Positions 1 to 8,513 of a stretch of DNA of 64,000 nt are shown here, one piece after another. The number at the start of each line of letters is the position of its first letter. The stretch's first letter is position 1. The DNA comes from JADJPF01 sp964492845 (GTDB taxonomy: Bacteria > Acidobacteriota > Blastocatellia > Chloracidobacteriales > JADJPF01). The stretch covers positions 146,448 through 210,447 of the forward strand of contig CAZBMZ010000008.1 of the NCBI GenBank assembly GCA_964492845.1, written 5' to 3'. Below the pieces are notes generated by a model, which had not been told where the DNA came from, ran no database searches, and was given only the letters and a program-made list of their open reading frames with translations. The position numbers and the translations under genes are program-made.

Positions 1-1
1 T

Positions 2-379
2 GCTAAACACCGTATTGACAACCATTTACGCCAATGCTCTATTTGTGCAAAAGAAGTAAATGGGTACAAAATGGTTATTGGTGAATTACGCTCACTTGCA
101 AAATCTGTTAATATTGAGCCAAGCTTATCACTAGAATATAGCTTAAAGCGTATTACTCAACCAAATCCAACACAAGAACTATTTACTAGTAGTAACTATA
201 ATGTTTTAATCCTTAGTGGTACATTATTATTTGCACTTGGTACAATATTTGGATTACTTAATTATTATGGTGCTGTAAGTAGTTCATTATTAATTAGTTT
301 TATAAGTGCTTTACTAGGGAGTGTAGTTTTAGCAACAGGTCTAATACAAATGAGACGTAAAACTAAAAGTAGTAAGTAG
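2..379 (+). CDS. Anti-sigma factor-like zf-HC2 membrane protein, 3' part
   Basis: The gene starts before the window; the open frame runs from base 2 to the TAG at 377-379 (125 residues visible). The first visible residues contain H-x3-H-x3-C-x2-C (HRIDNHLRQCSIC), the zinc-binding signature of zf-HC2 anti-sigma factors. About 50 polar residues follow, then two hydrophobic segments near the C-terminus and a basic tail. Family knowledge: such proteins hold an ECF sigma factor through the cytoplasmic zinc domain and release it after an envelope signal. The internal ATG at 71 is not the start, because it would remove the zinc motif. The cognate sigma gene would be expected just to the left. The next gene starts 28 bases downstream, so co-transcription is likely. 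Confidence 0.75.
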   Translation, partial: AKHRIDNHLRQCSICAKEVNGYKMVIGELRSLAKSVNIEPSLSLEYSLKRITQPNPTQELFTSSNYNVLILSGTLLFALGTIFGLLNYYGAVSSSLLISFISALLGSVVLATGLIQMRRKTKSSK

Positions 380-407
380 TTTTTAGTAGCAATAAAGCTT
401 ACCTATC

Positions 408-1460
408 ATGGCAAATCGGCTGCAATTTCCTAAGCTAGTAGAATTGCTAGGAAAGCTAGCTTTAGCTGGCTTAGGGTTATTGTTGCTCTGCACAGTTAGT
501 TTAATAATTCTACGAAATTACACAGAAAATATTCTTGTACAAAGAGCCGCACTAGATTTGCCTTTGTTAAAAAACCGTTGGCCGCAATTTAAGAAATCTG
601 TTGCTGGTTTGCATGAACCTATTAGTAAACTTTTAGCAAACTCAGATAAATTAATTGTTGATGCAAACATTCAACAACTAATGCATGAAATTACATCAGC
701 CCATACTTATACATTAGCTGGAAGCTATGACCAAGGCAAAATTATTGCTCATGTTGAAGTAGTTTTATTTGAAAAAGATAAAGTTCGCCCTATTGCCTGG
801 TTTTGGTCACCATCTGTAGATACAGGTCTTACTAACACGCAGCTTTACACAAGAGTAAGTTTGCAGCAACTTGAACAAACAGAACTACTTAACATCAATG
901 GATTAGTCTCAGAAGTTTTTTCACCAGAAACAATTGCCAATGAACGACGTGCAAGAATCTTCTTTTACTTGCATACAGAATGGCATTATTATGAAGCTTG
1001 GATAAAAACCTTAATCCGTATCTCACAACTCTTAAGTCTTATTACAGTTTTATTAATAGCTGCTTGGGCATATTTTTCTACCAATAAACTAACTAGCGGT
1101 CTGCTAGTAATACTAACATCTATTGTAGGATTAATAATTTACAGTTCTTTTATGTTAAAAGCTCTTAGTTTACGTACTATCTTAACAATGTTGATAACAC
1201 TTCAATTTGGAGCTAGTGCTAATCGAGCTAGTGATTTTGCTGGTCTAAGTTTATTATTAGGTGCTGCTTATGCGTTATTATTACTAGGCTTATTACATTT
1301 ACCAAGCAAGTCTGTTTGCACTAGTTGCAAAAGAAATGTAAAAGAAGATTATCGGTTTTGTCCATTTTGTAATTTTGCATTAAAACGCAATTGCTCCCGT
1401 TGTGCTAAGGCTGTTGATACACGTTGGAATTACTGTCCTAGTTGTAGTGAGGAGATATGA
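408..1460 (+). CDS. Membrane protein with C-terminal double zinc ribbon (paralogue 1)
   Basis: 350 residues. One N-terminal membrane segment (about 14-36) is followed by about 160 extracytoplasmic residues and three or four hydrophobic segments (about 205-300). The C-terminal 45 residues hold four CxxC pairs (CTSC, CPFC, CSRC, CPSC), a double zinc ribbon probably facing the cytoplasm. Function unknown. The stop overlaps the ATG of the next gene (ATGA), and that neighbour has the same architecture, so the two are probably translated together and may form a heteromer. The position behind a zf-HC2 anti-sigma-like gene suggests envelope sensing, which is inference only. No clear Shine-Dalgarno precedes the ATG. 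Confidence 0.85.
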   Translation: MANRLQFPKLVELLGKLALAGLGLLLLCTVSLIILRNYTENILVQRAALDLPLLKNRWPQFKKSVAGLHEPISKLLANSDKLIVDANIQQLMHEITSAHTYTLAGSYDQGKIIAHVEVVLFEKDKVRPIAWFWSPSVDTGLTNTQLYTRVSLQQLEQTELLNINGLVSEVFSPETIANERRARIFFYLHTEWHYYEAWIKTLIRISQLLSLITVLLIAAWAYFSTNKLTSGLLVILTSIVGLIIYSSFMLKALSLRTILTMLITLQFGASANRASDFAGLSLLLGAAYALLLLGLLHLPSKSVCTSCKRNVKEDYRFCPFCNFALKRNCSRCAKAVDTRWNYCPSCSEEI

Positions 1461-2392
1461 TTAAGGATAGTGCTTTTCTTGTATTCCTAAGACGTACTTT
1501 AACAATATTACTAGTATTATTAGTAGGTCTTTTGTTTACTTATTTAACTTTAGCACGTATTAACAAAGCCGAATCTTATAAAAAAGGAATGGCAGCAATT
1601 AATCAATCCCTTGAATTTTGGCCTACGATCTTATCCCAACTAGAAGCTTTACGTGGAACTATTCCTAGTTCATCAAACCAGGAAACATTACTTAATAATT
1701 TAAGATTTATTAATTTGCTAGATTCTTTGGCTGCTAAACAAAAAGAAAAAATTCTGGTTTCAGGAACAAAAGTTCCTATCTATGTAAGATTTTATTTGCA
1801 TACTACCAATGCTCATATAGTACCGTTACCAGGCAATATTAGCACCCCAAAACAAGATAAAGATCTTTGGCTACCCACAACCGTAGAAGTAATTGCAGCC
1901 CAACAAGACATTTTGTTAGCAGATTTTATTGATAAAAAAAGTCAACCTACCTGGGCAATAGACCCTTTAGAACTAGAAACACGCCTTAATAATAGCCCTG
2001 GAGTTTTATCCTGTATACTTGTAATTAATGCGCCTGGAGGTCAAGAACAAACTCTATCTTGGATTTACCAAATATTGCTAATGGCAATTTCTTTACTTAT
2101 TTTTTTTGTACCAACTTATGTTTGGTATGATTCGCGTGGTCGTTATAGAAATGTTGTTTTGTGGACAATGCTTGTAACAGTAACCAATATAGCAGGACTG
2201 TTAATTTACTTGTTAGCAGGTCGAGTCTTAGCAACTAGTTGCCCAGAATGCAACCAAGCTGTTAGTGAAGACCAAAAATTTTGTCCTTTTTGCCGGATTC
2301 CTCTTAAAACTGAATGTATTCACTGCGGCCAACCTTTTGGCTCAAACTGGCAATTTTGTGCTGGCTGTGGTCATAAACCTACAAAAGATTAA
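1457..2392 (+). CDS. Membrane protein with C-terminal double zinc ribbon (paralogue 2)
   Basis: 311 residues with the same plan as the preceding gene: N-terminal membrane anchor (about 10-32), extracytoplasmic region, two membrane segments (about 205-255) and a C-terminal double zinc ribbon with CxxC pairs CPEC, CPFC, CIHC and CAGC. The ATG lies inside the stop of the upstream gene with GAGGAG immediately before it, so translational coupling is likely. It is shorter and clearly divergent, so the pair is an old duplication. Function unknown. It ends 5 bases before the stop of the convergent gene on the other strand. Confidence 0.85.
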   Translation: MIKDSAFLVFLRRTLTILLVLLVGLLFTYLTLARINKAESYKKGMAAINQSLEFWPTILSQLEALRGTIPSSSNQETLLNNLRFINLLDSLAAKQKEKILVSGTKVPIYVRFYLHTTNAHIVPLPGNISTPKQDKDLWLPTTVEVIAAQQDILLADFIDKKSQPTWAIDPLELETRLNNSPGVLSCILVINAPGGQEQTLSWIYQILLMAISLLIFFVPTYVWYDSRGRYRNVVLWTMLVTVTNIAGLLIYLLAGRVLATSCPECNQAVSEDQKFCPFCRIPLKTECIHCGQPFGSNWQFCAGCGHKPTKD

Positions 2393-2397
2393 CTTAA

Positions 2398-3894
2398 TTA
2401 TTTACTTTGCGCTTTTTGTTCAATTTCTTTCAAAAGTAACTCTGCTTTTGTTTTTAGCTCTATGTCTTCTTCTTTAAGTAATAGCTGAAGGGTTTTTTTG
2501 GCTGCCAAATAATCTGCCATAGCTATTTGTAGTTGAGCTTGTGTTAAAAGAAATTGTTTTTTCCTTGGAGCAAGTAAAACTGCCATTTTTGCTTGCTCTA
2601 GTCCGGTTTTATAATCTTCCCCTAAACCTAGCTCGCTAAGTGCTACTAAATTATATGCTTGGGCAAATTCTGGACGCAGTTTTATAGCCAACTGAGTATT
2701 ATTTTTAATTTCTTTTAGCACTTCATTGTTTAACTTATTATCTATTTTACCCATTAAATAGAGTGCATTAGCATATTGATAATAAACTTGATAGTTTTTT
2801 GAACTACGTGCTATTGCTTGGAGAAAATATTCTTTTGCTTGAGCATATTTTTCTTGCTTCATAGCAATAAACCCAAGATTCTCCACTGTCTCAACCAAAT
2901 TAGTATCTAAACTTTTAGCTTGTTGTAAATATTTTTCACCATCTTCTAAACGTCCTATTTGCACTAGTAAATTACCTAAATAAACTTGTGTTTGTGCTTC
3001 ACTTAAAACTTGTATAGGCAAATTTTTATCTAGTGTAGGTGCTTTTAATTGATACTTGACTACTGGATAATACTTATTATTAACATATCCTCTTAAAGTA
3101 TCTTGCATTTGATCAAAATCCATTCCAAAAGCTTCTGTAAAAGCCTGTTCAGGTGTTTTACCCATTCTAATTAATTTAATAAACTTAAAAAGTTGTGGTT
3201 TACGAACACCCCGTTCAGAAATCATTAAATAATGTACAAATAGCCAGGATTGAGTATAAAAAAAGCTAGACTTATCACTTTCATTATAAGCAGGTGAATT
3301 AAAATCAACTTGAATCAACTCTTTTAATGGAATTAGCTTTAAGCCGTTGTTTTGCAAATATTCAACATGAAAAGGAAGCGGTGTTCCAAGCACAACTTCG
3401 TTTTTATCTATCTCAAATGTGGAATAAAGTTCTGCTAACCCTTCATTTATCCAAGGTGGAAGTTCAATTGTGCTAAAGTTAAGCAATAAATGAACATACT
3501 CATGAAAAATAACTCTTAGTGTTTCCACTGTGCTATCAATTGCTATGATATTTCCATCTTCGCCAGACTGAAAATAGCCGCTAATATCTTTTCTAACTTT
3601 GCCTTTATAAATAGGCTTAAAAGGATTAAACGACCTATCATCTCTAAAAATAACCACTGTTACCGGTACAGGCTCGCTTTCAGGCACATTTGGATAAAGC
3701 TGTACCAAGGTATAGCGAAATTGTTCTAGTTTTTGGGTAATTTCTTTTGTTTTCTTTTCATCAGCATTGCTAACAACATTAAAATTCTTACTCTGCAAAT
3801 TTATCCATTTATCTTTTGCCAAAGCAGTTGAAGCAAAGCAAAATACTATTAATCCAAGAATAACAACACTTAGCTTATTTTTAAGGATTTTCAT
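2398..3894 (-). CDS. Exported peptidase-MA-like protein with TPR repeats
   Basis: 498 residues. Signal peptide 1-26 (ends ASTALA). The N-terminal half looks like a gluzincin of the peptidase MA group: HEYVH at 131-135 gives the HExxH zinc motif, and the WINEGLAEL stretch about 15 residues later supplies the expected Glu ligand. Residues about 300-490 are helical TPR-like repeats (for example the segments starting VETVENLGFIAMKQEKYAQA and FAQAYNLVALSELGLG). Likely a periplasmic zinc-dependent hydrolase or a scaffold derived from one; substrate unknown. Apparently monocistronic, convergent with the zinc-ribbon gene pair. Confidence 0.8.
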   Translation of the reverse strand: MKILKNKLSVVILGLIVFCFASTALAKDKWINLQSKNFNVVSNADEKKTKEITQKLEQFRYTLVQLYPNVPESEPVPVTVVIFRDDRSFNPFKPIYKGKVRKDISGYFQSGEDGNIIAIDSTVETLRVIFHEYVHLLLNFSTIELPPWINEGLAELYSTFEIDKNEVVLGTPLPFHVEYLQNNGLKLIPLKELIQVDFNSPAYNESDKSSFFYTQSWLFVHYLMISERGVRKPQLFKFIKLIRMGKTPEQAFTEAFGMDFDQMQDTLRGYVNNKYYPVVKYQLKAPTLDKNLPIQVLSEAQTQVYLGNLLVQIGRLEDGEKYLQQAKSLDTNLVETVENLGFIAMKQEKYAQAKEYFLQAIARSSKNYQVYYQYANALYLMGKIDNKLNNEVLKEIKNNTQLAIKLRPEFAQAYNLVALSELGLGEDYKTGLEQAKMAVLLAPRKKQFLLTQAQLQIAMADYLAAKKTLQLLLKEEDIELKTKAELLLKEIEQKAQSK

Positions 3895-4058
3895 GTCAAG
3901 CCCTTATTACAAAATAAATCTAGCAACACTAAATAATTATTGTTCTAACAATTAATTTTATCAACCAATTAATTTGTTTTTTGTCAGATTGAACCTTAAA
4001 GCTTTTAATTTTGTTTAAACTGAGGCAAAAGAAAAGTGTGAAAAGTATGGGAGGCTTT

Positions 4059-4205
4059 ATGCGTGCAGCCCTATTATTGGTAACTATGGTTTTATTACTA
4101 ACATTTATTTTTAGCTTATTAGGCTTTCAGTTAAGCTTACTTGTATTAGTTTTTACTTCCCTATTTATTTTATGGACAAATTCCAAATTACCTAATAACT
4201 ACTAG
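4059..4205 (+). CDS. Possible small two-segment membrane protein
   Basis: 48 residues if started at the ATG at 4059, which has GGGAGG at 4049-4054 only 4 bases upstream; the frame stays open to a TTG at 4011. The peptide is almost entirely two hydrophobic segments with a short polar tail (NSKLPNNY). It ends overlapping the stop of the convergent oxidoreductase gene by 4 bases. No family recognised. It may be a real small membrane protein or a chance frame in AT-rich DNA. Confidence 0.3.
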   Translation: MRAALLLVTMVLLLTFIFSLLGFQLSLLVLVFTSLFILWTNSKLPNNY

Positions 4206-5155
4206 CTTAAAAGCCCTATTTTCCTTGCATGCTCTGCAATTTTTTCGCTCACTTGTAAAGCTAAATCCAAAGCATTACGCCCATCTTTACCCGTTACTGC
4301 TGGTGTTTGATTATTAATTACTGATTCAATAAATGATGCTAATTCGGCTCTTAAAGGTTCATCCGGCGTTACTGGCAAAAGCCCTGCTTGAATAGGTAGT
4401 CCGCCAACATTTTTTGTAGGTCTTAAGCTCCAAATTCCTGCTTGTTGAGTAACATAGTCTAAGGAAATATAATCATTTGGCTGAAAAAGTCTTAGCTTAC
4501 GAGTCTTTTCATTAGAAATACGACTAGCAGTAATATTTGCTACACATCCGCTAGCAAATTCTAACCGAGCATTAGCTATATCAAATTTAGGAGAAATTAC
4601 TGGGATTCCTACAGCAGTAATATTTGTTACTGGAGATTTTACAAGCCAAGAAATAATATCTAAGTCATGTACCATAAGATCCATTACTACATCAATATCT
4701 AGGCTACGAGGTGAAAACAAGCTTAACCGGTGAGTTTCAAAAAATCTTGGAGTAGTAACAACTTTACTAACAGCTACAACTGCTGGATTAAATCGTTCTA
4801 AATGACCAATTTGCAGACAAACATTATTTTTTTCTGCTGTTGCAATTAGCTCGTCCGCTTCCGTTAAAGTACAAGCAATAGGTTTTTCAATTAGTACCGA
4901 AATTTTATTGCTTAATAAATCGCATCCAATTGAACAATGGTCAATTGTAGGAACGGCTAAACTAGCAGCATCAATTTTTCCAAAAAGCTCTCGGTAATCA
5001 GAATAAAACTTAGTGTTATATTCGCTAGCAATTGCCTGTCCTCGTTCCATATTGCTATCACAAACTCCAACTAGCTCAACTCCAGCCATTGATGAATAAA
5101 TTCTGGCATGATGACGACCTAAATAACCTACTCCAATAACAGCAACTCTTAACAT
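4202..5155 (-). CDS. Gfo/Idh/MocA-family NAD(P)-dependent oxidoreductase
   Basis: 317 residues, usual length for the family. N-terminal Rossmann fold with GVGYLGRHHARIY (about 8-20), the family EKP motif (IEKPIA, about 90-95) and a C-terminal sheet domain containing HDLDI, with the conserved catalytic-region His. Members oxidise or reduce sugar hydroxyl groups, often on nucleotide sugars. The compact form resembles those annotated as UDP-GlcNAc 3-dehydrogenase-like (GnnA type), sometimes found with lipid A genes; substrate cannot be read from this sequence. It follows dxr on the same strand after 31 bases, a gap holding three copies of CTAATTTT, so co-transcription with dxr is likely. Confidence 0.85.
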   Translation of the reverse strand: MLRVAVIGVGYLGRHHARIYSSMAGVELVGVCDSNMERGQAIASEYNTKFYSDYRELFGKIDAASLAVPTIDHCSIGCDLLSNKISVLIEKPIACTLTEADELIATAEKNNVCLQIGHLERFNPAVVAVSKVVTTPRFFETHRLSLFSPRSLDIDVVMDLMVHDLDIISWLVKSPVTNITAVGIPVISPKFDIANARLEFASGCVANITASRISNEKTRKLRLFQPNDYISLDYVTQQAGIWSLRPTKNVGGLPIQAGLLPVTPDEPLRAELASFIESVINNQTPAVTGKDGRNALDLALQVSEKIAEHARKIGLLS

Positions 5156-5186
5156 CTAAATTTAACCTTTCTAATTTTCTAATTTT

Positions 5187-6386
5187 CTAATTTGATTTTC
5201 CTACAGTTAAACTATTTAGCTCCAAAATAAAGTCTTCTGCCATTTGACGAGTTTTAGCATCCGCCGCTAAAGCATCTTCAATGCTAGATAAACTACCAAC
5301 ACCTTGTTTTTCACAGCTAGACAAAGCATTATCTATTACTTTTGGAATATCCATAAAACCAATACTGCCATCAAGAAATCTAGCTACAGCAACTTCATTT
5401 GCAGCATTAAGAACAGTTGGAGCAATTCCGCCTAACCGCAGGGCTTTATAAGCTAGTCTAATTGCTGGAAAGCGGCTCTCATCAGGAGCAAAAAATTCCA
5501 GTTTTTGTAAATTTGTAAGATTTAATCTAGGGAGGTCTAAAACTAGTCTATCAGGGTAAGTCATAGCATATTGAATTGGCAATCGCATATCTGTAAGCCC
5601 CATTTGAGCTAAAAACGAGCCGTCCACAAGTTCAATCATTGAATGCACAACAGATTGAGGATGAATAACAATATCTATTTGATCTGCCGTAAAACCAAAA
5701 AGCCACCGAGCTTCAATAACTTCTAGCCCTTTATTCATCATAGTTGCAGAGTCAATAGTAATTTTTGCTCCCATTTGCCAGGTAGGATGTTTAATTGCTT
5801 GTGCTACTGTCGCTTGCTGCATTTCTTCTAATGTTGCACTACGAAAAGGCCCGCCCGATGCAGTTAAAATAAGTCTTACTACTTCCGAAAAGCGTTCACC
5901 CCTTAAACATTGGTGTAGGGCGTTATGTTCACTATCTACAGGCAAAATTTCTGCTCCATTTTCTTGAGCGCATTTTTGCATAAGCTGTCCAGCCATTACT
6001 AAAGGCTCTTTATTAGCAATTGCAACTCGTCTGCCAAGTTCAATAGCCTTGTAGGTTGGAAGTAGCCCAAGCGCGCCAACTGTAGCAGAAACAACTATTT
6101 CCGCCTCTAGATGTGTAGCAACTGCAAGCATTCCTTCCATTCCAGTTTTGATAGTCGGCAGGCTGACATTTAAGCCTTGCAAGCGTTCTACTAACTCTTT
6201 AGCGTGTTGATCTGTTGCAACAGAAACTATTTCCGGTTTGTAACGGGCAATTTGTTCTGCAATCAACTCTGTATTTGTTCCTCCAGACAGTGCTACAACT
6301 TGAAAACGTAGGGCAAGCCGATCAACTACATCTAAAGTATTTCGCCCAATTGAGCCAGTAGAACCAAGTATTGCTACTTTTTGCAT
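5187..6386 (-). CDS. dxr: 1-deoxy-D-xylulose 5-phosphate reductoisomerase
   Basis: 399 residues, full length. Catalyses NADPH-dependent conversion of DXP to 2-C-methyl-D-erythritol 4-phosphate in the MEP isoprenoid pathway. Visible: NADPH-binding GSTGSIGRNTLDVV at 8-21, ANKEPLVMAG, metal-site PVDSEHNALHQ, the substrate loop TASGGPFR and HPTWQMGAKITIDSATMMNKG, all diagnostic of DXR. The start is supported by GAGGA shortly before the ATG. It is first of a two-gene minus-strand unit with the Gfo/Idh/MocA gene. Other MEP genes are not in the window. Confidence 0.97.
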   Translation of the reverse strand: MQKVAILGSTGSIGRNTLDVVDRLALRFQVVALSGGTNTELIAEQIARYKPEIVSVATDQHAKELVERLQGLNVSLPTIKTGMEGMLAVATHLEAEIVVSATVGALGLLPTYKAIELGRRVAIANKEPLVMAGQLMQKCAQENGAEILPVDSEHNALHQCLRGERFSEVVRLILTASGGPFRSATLEEMQQATVAQAIKHPTWQMGAKITIDSATMMNKGLEVIEARWLFGFTADQIDIVIHPQSVVHSMIELVDGSFLAQMGLTDMRLPIQYAMTYPDRLVLDLPRLNLTNLQKLEFFAPDESRFPAIRLAYKALRLGGIAPTVLNAANEVAVARFLDGSIGFMDIPKVIDNALSSCEKQGVGSLSSIEDALAADAKTRQMAEDFILELNSLTVGKSN

Positions 6387-6732
6387 ATAATCCTCAAAAT
6401 TTTTTCTTTAATTTATCTATTTTTTAGCAAACAAAAGATATTACACCAAACCTATTATTTGGGCAAAACCCTCTAGCTAATAAATAATTTAGGCCAGCCC
6501 TAGCATGACTGGTCTATTATCAATAGCCCCTAACAGGGCTAAAAAGTTGTGCATTGCTCTATTTTCAATAACTTGTAAAGCAAATTCCATAGCTATTTAA
6601 GCAAACTTTAAGGTAATCTTAACTAAATATTTATGGAAGTAATGTTATTTTTCTCCACTTTATGATTAATCTTTAAGAAAAAAAGCTTATATTAAATAAG
6701 TTGTAGATTATTTATTGAGGAGGAATAAGTTA
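6387..6732. other. Divergent intergenic region dxr / MscS
   Basis: 346 bases between two divergently transcribed genes, so both promoters should lie here; no convincing -35/-10 pair could be assigned. It contains a degenerate copy of the window's composite palindrome (6492-6540). The strong AGGAGG at 6718-6723 belongs to the MscS gene. No ORF of note. Confidence 0.6.
6492..6540. repeat. Degenerate copy of the composite palindromic (BIME-like) element
   Basis: Contains an imperfect hairpin (CCAG...CTGG), the linker TCTATTATCAA and a second hairpin AGCCC-CTAACA-GGGCT, matching hairpins 1 and 2 of the better copies at 10089, 29299 and 37663. The inverted right half is not recognisable; a short CTATTTTCAATA downstream may be its remnant. 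The loss of stem pairing in hairpin 1 suggests an old, decaying copy. Confidence 0.6.
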
Positions 6733-7545
6733 ATGGATCTCGATTTAGCAAAAATCTTACAAGACTTAATAGTCATTCTATCGCAATTTGGAATGAAATT
6801 ACTTGGTGCATTAGTTCTTTGGATAGTTGGACGTTACCTAATCAAATTAGTAAGTCAAATGTTAGTTAACTCTTTAAAAAAGCAACCTATTGACCAAACA
6901 TTTGTTGGCTATTTAGCTTCAGCTTTAACTGTAATATTAAACATTACTTTAGTAGTAGCCATCTTAGGCTTCTTTGGCGTACAAACTACAACTTTTGCAG
7001 CACTTCTTGCTGCTGCTGGGTTTGCAATTGGTACGGCTTGGAGTGGGTTGCTATCTAACTTTGCCGCAGGCGCGTTTATTGTTATTTTGCACCCTTTCAA
7101 GGTAGGAGATTTTATTTCTGCTGGAGGCATTATTGGAACAGTTGAAGAAATAGGTCTATTTGTTACTACAATTAACACTATGGATAATGTAAAAACCTTT
7201 GTTGGTAACAACAAAATTCTTTCTGACAATATACAAAATTTTTCTGCTAATCCTTTTCGTCGTGTAGATTTACTTGCACAACTTGACCATAGTGTTGATC
7301 CAAAAGCTGCTAGTCAACTATTGAGAGAACGAATTAGCAAAATCCCAAATGTAATTGCTGACCCTAAACCAGACATTGAAATATTGCAGTTTACCCCTAT
7401 GGGCCCGGTGTTAGCCGTTCGTCCTTACTGCAATAATGACCACTATTGGCAAGTTTATTTTGATACCAATCGAATAATCCGAGAAAGCTTTGGTGAAGCC
7501 AACTACCCTGCTCCAGAACAACATTTTGCTGTTAAACAAAGCTAA
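6733..7545 (+). CDS. MscS-family mechanosensitive channel
   Basis: 270 residues from the ATG at 6733, chosen because AGGAGG at 6718-6723 is placed 9 bases upstream; the frame extends to a TTG that overlaps this ribosome binding site. Three N-terminal membrane segments; the third is the Ala/Gly-rich pore helix (FAALLAAAGFAIGTAWSGLL), followed by the MscS beta domain (HPFKVGDFISAGGIIGTVEE) and an alpha/beta C-terminal domain. A small MscS homologue, similar in size to E. coli MscS; it would release osmolytes during hypo-osmotic shock. Monocistronic, with a strong terminator right after it. Confidence 0.93.
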   Translation: MDLDLAKILQDLIVILSQFGMKLLGALVLWIVGRYLIKLVSQMLVNSLKKQPIDQTFVGYLASALTVILNITLVVAILGFFGVQTTTFAALLAAAGFAIGTAWSGLLSNFAAGAFIVILHPFKVGDFISAGGIIGTVEEIGLFVTTINTMDNVKTFVGNNKILSDNIQNFSANPFRRVDLLAQLDHSVDPKAASQLLRERISKIPNVIADPKPDIEILQFTPMGPVLAVRPYCNNDHYWQVYFDTNRIIRESFGEANYPAPEQHFAVKQS

Positions 7546-7581
7546 TTGCTTTTTGTCCTTTTTTAAAACTATATAACCTTA

Positions 7582-7620
7582 AAAGAGCTATTTGTTAATA
7601 ACAAGTAGCTCTTTTTTTTA
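7582..7620 (+). terminator. Rho-independent terminator after the MscS gene
   Basis: A 15-base stem (AAAGAGCTATTTGTT at 7582-7596 with AACAAGTAGCTCTTT at 7600-7614, one G-T wobble) closes a 3-base loop and runs into a T tract to 7619. It lies 37 bases after the stop. Confidence 0.9.
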
Positions 7621-7730
7621 TGCTTCCTCAACTACCTGCGCTTGTGATTGTAGGCTGTTACTAAATTATGCTTAAATATCACTATCCTTTAACCAATCCC
7701 TATTAACAACTTAAATTTAGAGGAAGTTTT

Positions 7731-8468
7731 ATGAGTCAAAGATTTTTTTATTATTCACTTAATTTATTACTTGTATTAGTTTTTCTACTAGCAACAAATG
7801 TTAGCCAAGTACAAGCTCAATCAGGCAGAAGAGTCCAACCACCTGCGCCAGCACCAGTAGAAAGCTCTAGACCTGAAACAACAAAACCTAGAGAAACCTT
7901 TGACCCACCTCCAGCCGCTACTAATGAAGAAAAAGAAGTTGTAGAACGAAAACCTTTTGTCTTGACCTATGATCAAAATGTTTTTGAACTTCCTCAAGGC
8001 AATACTGGCAATAATATTACTGGCCTAGTTGTTAATACCTGTTTAGAACGCTTAAGACAATATGACAGCATTAGTGTTACACCTGATAAAGAAATGAATC
8101 GCGGCCAGGCTTCCAACAAAGCAAAAGCTGATGAACAAAACCACTTTATTTGGTTACAAGTACGTATAGAAACTTTTAACAGTAATGGTCAACCTCAAAG
8201 CCTCCAAGATTTTGCAGTTGATTATGTAGTTTTTAGTCCTAAAGATGGCAAAATAAAAGCTAATGGCCGGGTTTATTTACGCCCCTATCAACCTGGTGTT
8301 GGAATAGGTGGAGTTAATTTGCCTCTACCAGCTAATATTCCTTTAGGTGCGCCTGGTGTAGGTAATTCATTACAATATTCCCTAATACAAGCAGGCGTAG
8401 AAACAGCCGACCGAATTATGCAAAACCTTAAAATTACTCCTCCAAGGCAACCTAATAGAAGGTTTTAA
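7731..8468 (+). CDS. Exported protein of unknown function
   Basis: 245 residues. Signal peptide to about residue 30 (ends VQAQ), then a Pro-rich, low-complexity linker (about 35-75), then a folded domain with no recognised family. A Gly/Pro/Leu-rich stretch (GVGIGGVNLPLPANIPLGAP) precedes the C-terminus. AGAGGAAG lies just upstream of the ATG. It ends 45 bases before the oxidoreductase gene; there is no terminator between them, so it could be a leader gene of that operon. No functional assignment. Confidence 0.75.
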   Translation: MSQRFFYYSLNLLLVLVFLLATNVSQVQAQSGRRVQPPAPAPVESSRPETTKPRETFDPPPAATNEEKEVVERKPFVLTYDQNVFELPQGNTGNNITGLVVNTCLERLRQYDSISVTPDKEMNRGQASNKAKADEQNHFIWLQVRIETFNSNGQPQSLQDFAVDYVVFSPKDGKIKANGRVYLRPYQPGVGIGGVNLPLPANIPLGAPGVGNSLQYSLIQAGVETADRIMQNLKITPPRQPNRRF

Positions 8469-8513
8469 GTCAAGTAAGTCAAGTAAGAGCTAATTTTTTG
8501 TTGGGGTTCTTTT

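Noticed and set aside
2265..2477. Open frame overlapping the second zinc-ribbon gene
   Set aside because: It lies in another frame of the real gene and reads through its zinc ribbon; composition is that of a shadow frame.
5168..5193. CTAATTTT triplicate between dxr and the oxidoreductase gene as a regulatory site
   Set aside because: A short low-complexity tandem repeat in an AT-rich gap; slippage explains it without function.
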